Source of the DNA: an uncultured Clostridia bacterium
Lineage (GTDB): Bacteria; Bacillota; Clostridia; TANB77; CAG-508
NCBI GenBank assembly: GCA_949746285.1
Contig: CATJZH010000098.1
Coordinates: 1-8,492, forward strand
Length of the DNA: 8,492 nt
Direction of reading: 5' to 3'
Shown one piece after another: positions 1-5,913 of the stretch. The notes below the pieces were generated by a model. The model did not search any database and was not told the origin of the DNA. It saw nothing but the letters and a program-made list of their open reading frames with translations. The position numbers and the translations under genes were made by a program. Numbering within the stretch: the first letter of the stretch is position 1; every line of letters starts with the position of its first letter.

Positions 1-39
1 AACCTTAAAAAATTATAATATCTTTAATTTATTAAATTT

Positions 40-1083
40 TCACCATTTTACTTCCAATTTAAGCACATCTAATAAAAATCTATTTACCCAAATATAAACA
101 ATAGGTAAATGAATTTTATAAAAGAAATGAACTCCCCATATACAAATAAATTTCAAACCTTTTGGAAAACAATGTGACATTCTAAAATGTTTACTATTTT
201 TCCATTCTGGAAAATTTTGATTTAAATAAGATACAATTCCTTTTAAAGCCTCATTTATTTTTACAGATTTATCATATGATAGCATAAAAGCCCATGAAAT
301 CGCTAAATGAAGAAATGCCATTGTAGCTAGAGTTTCTTTATACTCTTCATATTTTCCTATTTGAATACTATGTTCTTTTGTTACTAGCAAATATTTTTTT
401 AGATTTTCAATATCTTTTTCGTTCATACTATGAATTTGCGAACTTGAACGCAAATAATAATGGTATAATACATCTGGTATAAATGTTAATTTTTTTACTC
501 CATCCATATATGAATATATTAAAAATAATGTATCATTACATCCTCTAAAAGGTAAAAATTCTAGGTGTTTTACTTTTTCTAATCTATAAATTTTATTCCA
601 TAAAGAAGGATTAGCATAAACTATAAAGTCATCATTCCAGTCTACTTCTTTATTCATAATGCCATATTGAGTCATTTCTGTAGATACAGTTTTTCCAGTA
701 TCTAGGTCTACTCTATCATATCCGCTAAATGCAATATCTGCATCATTTGCTTTAGCTGCGTTATATAATTTTTCAGCCCATGTAACTTCTGGAACGTCAT
801 CACTATCAATAAATCCAACATACTCACCTGTAGCTTGTTTTAAACCATATGTTCTAGCAGACCATTCTCCACCATTTTCTTTATGAAAAGTTTTAACTTT
901 ATTTGGATATCTTTTTTTATAATCTTCTATAATTTGTGGTGCTGAATCTTTTGAACCGTCATTAACACAAATAATTTCTATTTCTTTTAATGTCTGGTTA
1001 ACCAATGCATCTAAGCATCTTGGCACATATTTTTCAAGATTATATATAGGAACAACAATTGATACTTTTATTTCTGAACTCAT
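40..1083 (-). CDS. GT2 family glycosyltransferase, single domain
   Basis: Predicted 347-aa cytoplasmic or membrane-associated glycosyltransferase that would move a sugar from a nucleotide-sugar donor to a glycan acceptor. The N-terminus has the GT-A/GT2 fold signature: a VSIVVPIYN strand and turn at residues 7-15, an ND pair at 41-42, and the metal-binding DSDD motif at 93-96 after a GEYVGFI strand. An ND pair at 183-184 sits where these enzymes usually carry the catalytic acid/base, and the LYHYYLR segment near 206-212 is typical of WcaA/EpsJ-like GT2 proteins. The last 40 residues are hydrophobic and aromatic and may dock on the membrane; this is inference. The ATG start is supported by an AAGAAGGGG ribosome site 7 nt upstream. 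It follows the polyprenyl-P GT gene by 28 nt and is probably co-transcribed with it. The stop is TGA and no terminator is visible in the 39 bases beyond. Donor and acceptor are unknown. Confidence 0.9.
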   Translation of the reverse strand: MSSEIKVSIVVPIYNLEKYVPRCLDALVNQTLKEIEIICVNDGSKDSAPQIIEDYKKRYPNKVKTFHKENGGEWSARTYGLKQATGEYVGFIDSDDVPEVTWAEKLYNAAKANDADIAFSGYDRVDLDTGKTVSTEMTQYGIMNKEVDWNDDFIVYANPSLWNKIYRLEKVKHLEFLPFRGCNDTLFLIYSYMDGVKKLTFIPDVLYHYYLRSSSQIHSMNEKDIENLKKYLLVTKEHSIQIGKYEEYKETLATMAFLHLAISWAFMLSYDKSVKINEALKGIVSYLNQNFPEWKNSKHFRMSHCFPKGLKFICIWGVHFFYKIHLPIVYIWVNRFLLDVLKLEVKW

Positions 1084-1111
1084 TATTATACCCCTTCTTT
1101 ACATTATGTTT

Positions 1112-2044
1112 TTATCTTCTATATTTTAACTCTCTTTCACAATCTATTAGTCTCATTTCAAAAGTTTGTCTTGCATTTTTTATAATATTATCTAATGTTA
1201 GACCTGTAAAAACAGATTGAAGTGTGCATACAAAAAGTAACATACTAAGTATTATTGATGGTACTTTTATTTCACCAGTTTTAAACATTACAACAACAGC
1301 TGGTATGAAAAATACTAACCCTATTATTCCTAATAATAATGCAAATATTGTGAAAAATGCTAATGGCTTATAATTTTTATAAAAGCCAAATATTGTTTTT
1401 ATTACTTTTATTCCATCTGGAATAGTATTTAATTTTGATGGGCTGTCTGCTGGTCTATCTCTATATTCAATAATTATATTTTTAGTTTTCATATTTTTAT
1501 CTAGACAATGAATTGTCATTTCTGTTTCTAATTCAAAGCCTTTTGACATAACTGGAAATGTTTTTACAAATTTATAACTAAATGCTCTAAGTCCTGTCAT
1601 AACATCTCTTATATCACTTTTATATATTCTATTTATTAACATTCTAACAGTTACATTTCCTATATTGTGAAATGGTCTTTTATTTTCCTGAAAATATGTT
1701 GATGATAATCTATCTCCTATTACCATGTCAACATTTTCTTCTAAAACGGCTTTTATCATTTCTTTTGCGCTTTCAGCTGGATAAGTATCATCTCCATCAA
1801 CCATTATATAACATTCTGCATCTATTTCCCTAAACATTGTTCTAATTACATTGCCTTTTCCTTGTCTAGTTTCATATCTTACTATTGCTCCAGCATCTTT
1901 TGCGATTTTATCTGTTCCATCTTTTGAATTATTGTCATAAACATAAATTACTGCTTCTGGCAATTCTCTTTTAAAATCTTCTACTACTTTTTTTACTGTT
2001 TTTGCTTCATTATAACAAGGTATTAAAACAGCTACTTTATCCAT
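1112..2044 (-). CDS. Polyprenyl-phosphate hexose synthase-like GT2 (DPM/GtrB type) with two C-terminal TM helices
   Basis: Predicted 310-aa membrane glycosyltransferase of the dolichol-phosphate-mannose/glucose synthase class, expected to transfer a hexose from a nucleotide sugar to polyprenyl phosphate on the cytoplasmic face. Visible are the VLIPCYNE start of the GT2 domain (residues 6-13), a DNNSKDGT loop (38-45), the metal-binding DGDD motif (83-86), a GDRLSS segment (110-115), RPFHNIGN (123-130), DVMTGLRAF (147-155) and FELETEM (170-176), all hallmarks of the DPM-like clade. Two hydrophobic helices follow at about 228-254 and 262-285, then a charged tail. The chosen start is ATG at 2044, 10 nt after GAAAGG. 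An in-frame TTG at 2062 would add six residues but has no ribosome site. Its own promoter lies just upstream. A GtrA-family gene sits one gene further upstream, which fits a lipid-linked sugar donor system. Sugar identity is unknown. Confidence 0.88.
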   Translation of the reverse strand: MDKVAVLIPCYNEAKTVKKVVEDFKRELPEAVIYVYDNNSKDGTDKIAKDAGAIVRYETRQGKGNVIRTMFREIDAECYIMVDGDDTYPAESAKEMIKAVLEENVDMVIGDRLSSTYFQENKRPFHNIGNVTVRMLINRIYKSDIRDVMTGLRAFSYKFVKTFPVMSKGFELETEMTIHCLDKNMKTKNIIIEYRDRPADSPSKLNTIPDGIKVIKTIFGFYKNYKPLAFFTIFALLLGIIGLVFFIPAVVVMFKTGEIKVPSIILSMLLFVCTLQSVFTGLTLDNIIKNARQTFEMRLIDCERELKYRR

Positions 2045-2054
2045 TTTTTTATTT

Positions 2055-2060
2055 CCTTTC
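2055..2060 (-). promoter_or_regulatory. Ribosome binding site choosing ATG 2044
   Basis: GAAAGG on the minus strand, 10 nt before the ATG at 2044. It overlaps the alternative TTG (2060-2062) and so cannot serve it. This decides the start of the DPM-like glycosyltransferase at MDKVAV. Confidence 0.7.
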
Positions 2061-2073
2061 AAAATCCGATTTT
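2061..2073. repeat. 13-bp inverted repeat in the inferred 5' leader
   Basis: AAAATC, a single C, then GATTTT: two perfect 6-bp arms around one base. It lies between the inferred transcription start (about 2077) and the ribosome site (2055-2060) of the DPM-like gene. The arms are AT-rich and too close for a stable RNA hairpin, so it would more likely be a protein-binding palindrome, or chance in AT-rich DNA. No regulator is suggested by the sequence. Confidence 0.3.
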
Positions 2074-2083
2074 TTTCGCGTTC

Positions 2084-2112
2084 ATTATATCATTTTTATT
2101 TTTCTTTGTAAA
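2084..2112 (-). promoter_or_regulatory. Sigma-A-type promoter for the two distal glycosyltransferase genes
   Basis: Read on the minus strand, TTTACA (2112-2107) is followed by a 17-nt AT-rich spacer and a perfect TATAAT (2089-2084). The -35 differs from TTGACA by one base and the spacing is optimal. It lies 8 nt beyond the MFS transporter stop codon and 39 nt upstream of the chosen ATG at 2044, predicting transcription from about 2077 and a leader of roughly 33 nt. It should drive the DPM-like GT and the following GT2 gene independently of, or in addition to, read-through from upstream. Chance matches are commoner in AT-rich DNA, but hexamers, spacing and position all agree. Confidence 0.7.
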
Positions 2113-2120
2113 CTAAAGCA

Positions 2121-3419
2121 CTAATTTTTATTTGTCGCACTTATAAACTCTATATCCTCTTTTTTATACTCTTCTGGTTTTAATCCAAATCTAGTCCTCA
2201 TATAATCTAAAGTAAGTATCATAATTGCTAACGCAAATAATCCTACAAGTAAAAATGCATTTTGAACATTTACAATTTCTAATAATAGTCCACCTAATAC
2301 TGAAAATATACTTGCTGCAATTCCACCTATAAATTCATAAGAAAATGTAATTTTATTTCTCATGTTTTCATTAGTAAAATTCTTTAAATACTTTGACTCT
2401 AATATATACCAAATTGAAGTAGTTATTTTTTGTACAGCATACATTATTAATATAATTGGTATAATTGTAGTTTTAGCATAAAAACTAGAAATTATCCCTA
2501 TTATGATACATGCTCCTATATAACCTAATGATATAAAACATAATGTTCTGTTTTTAAATTTCTTTTCTATTGGTCTTTTTAAAGAAATAGAGATTCCTCC
2601 TATAAAAATCAATATAGCAAATATCATAGAGAATTGTTCTTCTGGTATTCCTATACTAATTAATAAATCACCATTATATGTATCTATTATAGTTATCAAA
2701 CTATAAAAAACTATTTGAAAAAGTATAAATGCTTTCATTCGTTTTGATTTTAAAATAAATTTAAAAGAGCTTTTTAAATCTTGTTTATATTCTTTTAATG
2801 TATCTATTAGCCCCTTGCTTCTTTCCTTTTTTACTGTGTATATATCCTTAAATCTAAAAGATAATATAGTAGATATTACAATAAATCCTAAACATATAAT
2901 CATAGGCAAATAATTATTTATTACAAACAAATATCCTGCTGTTAATGATGCTATTCCATCAAGTATATAATACCAGCTACCTCCTTTAGCTTCCAAATTT
3001 GAATATAAGCCGTCTCCACCTTTGGTTGCAACAGAATCATACAGTAAATTTGGTTCAGAAATTGTTTTTATATCATACCCTATTGAAAAAATAAAATCTG
3101 CTATAATTATTCCTATTGCACCTGGAATAAATATTAGTGATAACATATAAAATATAAGCATTATATTTCCTAAAACTATACTTTTCTTTTTTCCTAAAAA
3201 GTCTGTAATTGCTACTGCTGGTATTTGCATCAACAATCTAAACAACAAATAAAAACCATTTATTATTAATATTTCTGAAGCAGTAACTTTTTTAGTAATA
3301 GTATAAAATAAAAATTCTATTGAATAAAAACATAATAAATCCCATGAAAACATTTTATATATTGGATATATTTTAGCATTAGTTCTTCTTATTTTATTTA
3401 ATTCTCTTTTGTCTTTCAT
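2121..3419 (-). CDS. Major facilitator superfamily (MFS) transporter
   Basis: Predicted 432-aa integral membrane transporter with about 12 hydrophobic segments, at roughly residues 24-42, 48-72, 80-98, 101-118, 149-168, 171-188, 228-247, 263-281, 292-312, 317-335, 362-382 and 386-406. A long charged cytoplasmic loop at about 190-227 separates the two six-helix halves. The MFS motif A equivalent, DFLGKKKS (73-80), lies between helices 2 and 3 as expected. Length is normal for the family. The ATG start has a GAAAGGA ribosome site 7-8 nt upstream. The gene stands 65 nt after the GtrA-like gene and is followed immediately by a promoter, so it may be the last gene of the upstream operon. Substrate cannot be told. 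Its place between glycosylation genes hints at a glycan- or precursor-related role, but MFS proteins are not the usual polysaccharide flippases and the position may be incidental. Confidence 0.85.
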   Translation of the reverse strand: MKDKRELNKIRRTNAKIYPIYKMFSWDLLCFYSIEFLFYTITKKVTASEILIINGFYLLFRLLMQIPAVAITDFLGKKKSIVLGNIMLIFYMLSLIFIPGAIGIIIADFIFSIGYDIKTISEPNLLYDSVATKGGDGLYSNLEAKGGSWYYILDGIASLTAGYLFVINNYLPMIICLGFIVISTILSFRFKDIYTVKKERSKGLIDTLKEYKQDLKSSFKFILKSKRMKAFILFQIVFYSLITIIDTYNGDLLISIGIPEEQFSMIFAILIFIGGISISLKRPIEKKFKNRTLCFISLGYIGACIIIGIISSFYAKTTIIPIILIMYAVQKITTSIWYILESKYLKNFTNENMRNKITFSYEFIGGIAASIFSVLGGLLLEIVNVQNAFLLVGLFALAIMILTLDYMRTRFGLKPEEYKKEDIEFISATNKN

Positions 3420-3484
3420 ATAGTTATCCTTTCATTACAAAAAAATAAATTATATTTCTACATATATTTAAAATATTTACAAAT

Positions 3485-3997
3485 TTACTTATTTTTTTTA
3501 AAAATAATAAGTTTACTCAAAATAAAATTTAAAATAATTACAACTATATTAGCAATTATTTTCATTATAATTTCGTTCATGTGAATAACTATAGCTAAAT
3601 TCATCAAACCTAAACTTATAATTTGAGTAAAAATTCTACAAGAAGTAAAAGAAAATATTTCCTTTAATAAAGCTTTAGCATTCTCACATTTACTATCAAA
3701 TACTATTGTTTTATTTACCCAATACGCAAATATAAGTGCAATAATAAAAGCAAAAGTATCACTAACTGTAACTCTCAAATTATCTTCTGGTATTGCTAAA
3801 AAGATTGCATAGGCACCTACCGCATAAGCTACTATATTTACTACTGTTGATAATCCACCACATATTAAATATCTCATTCCTTCTATATGTTCTCTATACA
3901 AATCCGCTAATTTTTTTAGATAAATTTTTTCTAAAATAAAAAGTCCTATATTTTCAAAAAATTCAAATACTTTTAAAGTTATATTCTTTTTTTCCAC
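3485..3997 (-). CDS. GtrA-family membrane protein, putative lipid-linked sugar flippase component
   Basis: Predicted 170-aa protein with four membrane helices at about residues 43-68, 78-98, 113-137 and 143-166, matching the GtrA family (PF04138). Family-like signatures are RYLICGGLSTVVN (42-54), FAYWVNKTIVF (90-100) and the closing NFILSKLIIFK (157-167). GtrA proteins are thought to help move polyprenyl-phosphate-linked sugars across the membrane for side-branch glycosylation of O-antigen or teichoic acid. The start is GTG, backed by an AGGAG site 7 nt upstream. The first internal ATG (residue 41) has its purine run directly against the codon and would cut the region before helix 1. About 40 residues, likely amphipathic helix, precede helix 1, more than in minimal GtrA proteins. 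It follows the tandem GT gene by 10 nt, suggesting translational coupling. A DPM-like partner enzyme lies one gene downstream. Confidence 0.88.
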   Translation of the reverse strand: MEKKNITLKVFEFFENIGLFILEKIYLKKLADLYREHIEGMRYLICGGLSTVVNIVAYAVGAYAIFLAIPEDNLRVTVSDTFAFIIALIFAYWVNKTIVFDSKCENAKALLKEIFSFTSCRIFTQIISLGLMNLAIVIHMNEIIMKIIANIVVIILNFILSKLIIFKKNK

Positions 3998-4004
3998 TTT
4001 TTTT

Positions 4005-4009
4005 CTCCT
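4005..4009 (-). promoter_or_regulatory. Ribosome binding site overlapping upstream stop, sets GTG start at 3997
   Basis: AGGAG on the minus strand begins at the second base of the TAG stop (4010-4008) of the preceding tandem glycosyltransferase gene and lies 7 nt before GTG 3997. The overlap of stop and ribosome site suggests coupled translation, and it is the main reason for accepting the GTG start of the GtrA-like gene. Confidence 0.75.
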
Positions 4010-5870
4010 AATCTGTTATTATATCAAAGTTACAGCTTTTTCTTGTAAAATTCTTATTATAATATGGATCACCTTTATCTAAAAATTTCTTCCATTTTTT
4101 CTTAAAATTATTTGCTTCATTATTAAATCTTTCTTGCTGCTCTTCTGTAATTTCATATCCTCTTGTTTTTGATTCAAAATGGATCAACTCTACATATGGA
4201 TTATATAAATTTCTATATCCCTTTTCCATTAATTTCAAACAAAAATCTACATCATTAAATGCAACTTTAAATTTCTCTTCATCCATAAATCCAACTTCTT
4301 CATACAGCTCTTTTCTACAAAACAAACATGCTCCTGTAACAGCTGATGTATTTCTAGTTGCTGCTTCTCTTCCAAAATATGCATGTTTTCCATATGGTAA
4401 ATTAACTAATGCATTGCCTGCTATTCCTGCTATTCCTACAATAATTCCTGCATGTTGAATAGATTTATCACTAAAGTATAGTCTAGCACCTATTGCACCG
4501 ATTTCTTTATTTTGAGCATATCCAATAAAAGTTTCCAGCCAGTCACCTGTTAATAACTTTGTGTCATTGTTTAATTGAAGAATATATTCACCACTAGCAT
4601 TTCTAACACCAAAATTTATTAAACTTGAATAATTAAATTCTTTTTCCAAATTAGTATTTTTACATGTTACATCTTGAACTCCATAACTATCTAATACTGT
4701 ATTTTCATTATAATTTAGAACTTTTATATTCTTATTTTTTACTATTTTTTTATAATACTCAAAAGTTTCGTTTTTCTCACTATTATTTTCTATAATTATA
4801 ATCTCATAATTTGAATATGTAGTAAGTTTTACAATTGAATTTATACAAGTTTTAAGTAAATCTATATGATCTTTATTTGGAATAACTATTGATACTTTAG
4901 GATTATCAAATATTTCATATTTGATTTTATATATTCCTGGAACATCTTGTCCATATTCAACTATTCCTGATTTTCCTACTCGCTTCAAATGATCTTCTAT
5001 AACTTCTAGTCCAGCTTTATATGCATATGGTTTAGCATCTGCTGTATCTGCAGTTGAATTTCTATGAGCTCTCCAATGATATAAAATCTTAGGAATATGT
5101 ATTATTTGTTTAGCTTCTTCTGAAGCTCTTAATACATAATCAAAATCCTGTGCACCATTAAACTTAGAATTCAAAAATCCTATTTTATCAATTATATCCT
5201 TTTTTAGAACTACAAGATGAGTTATGTAGTTGTTACATTCTAATGTTTCAGGAGAATACTCAGGTTTAAAATATGGTTCAAACCTCTCCCCATCTTCATC
5301 TATTTTATCTTCATCTGTGTATATAAAATCTACTTCTTTATTTTTATTTATAACATTTACTACTTCATATAAAGCATCTCGAGAAAGTAAATCATCATGA
5401 TCTAAAAAAGCTACAAAATCACCTGTTACCATTTTTAAAGCAGCATTAGTATTTTCTGCAATACCTTCATTACAGTTTAAAAATTTGTATTTAATTCGTT
5501 CATCACTTTCATAATATTGTTTTAAATTTTCATTTTTATTCTCACTACCATCAGCTAAAAGAAGTTCCCAATTTGAATATGTTTGATTTATTAAACATTC
5601 TATCAATTCTTTAAAAAAGTTTTCATTAGTATTATACATTGGTACTACAATACTAATTTTAGGTTTATTTCTAAATTTAGCTTTTTCTTGAAATTCAAAG
5701 TCTATATCTAATGGTAAATTATTTTTCATCCAAATTTCATATTGCTCTTGATTAGTCATTTTATTTTCTTTAATATGAAATATTCTTTTAAAAACTTTTT
5801 TAATAGTTTCAATAAATCCATATCTTTTAAAATGATATTTTAGTTTTTTAAAATTATTTTTAACATCCAT
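4008..5870 (-). CDS. Tandem-domain GT2 glycosyltransferase with an extra loop in domain 2
   Basis: Predicted 620-aa cytoplasmic or membrane-associated enzyme with two GT-A domains. A basic amphipathic N-terminus (about 1-36, including KRYGFIETIKK) may bind the membrane. Domain 1 (about 70-300) has SIVVPMYNT, LLLADGSE, metal-binding DHDD (157-160), YTDEDKIDEDG, GAQDFD (239-244) and LYHWR (263-267). Domain 2 (about 325-600) has VSIVIPNKD, FNYSSLINF, LNNDT (433-437), FNDVDFCLK (538-546) and HFESKTRG, ending with the family's GDPYYN motif. Both catalytic sites look intact, so it may add two linkages. Residues of about 388-411 carry a loop some 20 residues longer than in the neighbouring paralogue. 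The ATG at 5870 is preferred because AAAGGGTG (5887-5880) lies 9 nt upstream; an in-frame GTG at 5882 is inside that site. The gene is 43 nt downstream of its paralogue. Sugars used are unknown; rhamnosyl transfer is one possibility. Confidence 0.9.
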   Translation of the reverse strand: MDVKNNFKKLKYHFKRYGFIETIKKVFKRIFHIKENKMTNQEQYEIWMKNNLPLDIDFEFQEKAKFRNKPKISIVVPMYNTNENFFKELIECLINQTYSNWELLLADGSENKNENLKQYYESDERIKYKFLNCNEGIAENTNAALKMVTGDFVAFLDHDDLLSRDALYEVVNVINKNKEVDFIYTDEDKIDEDGERFEPYFKPEYSPETLECNNYITHLVVLKKDIIDKIGFLNSKFNGAQDFDYVLRASEEAKQIIHIPKILYHWRAHRNSTADTADAKPYAYKAGLEVIEDHLKRVGKSGIVEYGQDVPGIYKIKYEIFDNPKVSIVIPNKDHIDLLKTCINSIVKLTTYSNYEIIIIENNSEKNETFEYYKKIVKNKNIKVLNYNENTVLDSYGVQDVTCKNTNLEKEFNYSSLINFGVRNASGEYILQLNNDTKLLTGDWLETFIGYAQNKEIGAIGARLYFSDKSIQHAGIIVGIAGIAGNALVNLPYGKHAYFGREAATRNTSAVTGACLFCRKELYEEVGFMDEEKFKVAFNDVDFCLKLMEKGYRNLYNPYVELIHFESKTRGYEITEEQQERFNNEANNFKKKWKKFLDKGDPYYNKNFTRKSCNFDIITD

Positions 5871-5879
5871 AAACTTAAA

Positions 5880-5887
5880 CACCCTTT
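5880..5887 (-). promoter_or_regulatory. Ribosome binding site choosing ATG 5870
   Basis: AAAGGGTG on the minus strand, 9 nt before ATG 5870. The in-frame GTG at 5882-5880 is part of this site and so is unlikely to be the start. Confidence 0.6.
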
Positions 5888-5913
5888 ATAAATTTTACCT
5901 AAACTACCGTCCC

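Noticed and set aside
1..39. Possible terminator after the last gene
   Set aside because: The sequence is AT-rich with only weak short complementarities; no GC stem followed by a T-run is present on the minus strand.
1085..1090. TATAAT immediately before the ATG at 1083
   Set aside because: It abuts the start codon and would start transcription inside the gene; it overlaps the spacer after the ribosome site.
2045..2062. TTG start adding six residues to the DPM-like glycosyltransferase
   Set aside because: The ribosome site GAAAGG starts at 2060, overlapping the TTG itself, and is well spaced for ATG 2044; homologous proteins begin close to the first strand.
3449..3454. Perfect TATAAT in the 65-nt gap upstream of the MFS gene (minus strand)
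   Set aside because: No acceptable -35 hexamer exists at 15-19 nt and there is no TGn extension; a lone -10 is expected by chance in such AT-rich DNA. A weak promoter cannot be excluded.
4417..4434. Two exact copies of a 9-bp unit (CCTGCTATT)
   Set aside because: It simply encodes a GIAGIAG stretch in a glycine-rich turn of the glycosyltransferase; too short to treat as a functional repeat.
4638..4709. Frameshift or pseudogene explanation for the extra loop
   Set aside because: The insertion is in frame, the gene is complete, and conserved motifs continue on both sides.
5871..5882. GTG start adding four residues to the 4008-5870 gene
   Set aside because: The GTG is part of the AAAGGGTG ribosome site, whose spacing fits ATG 5870.
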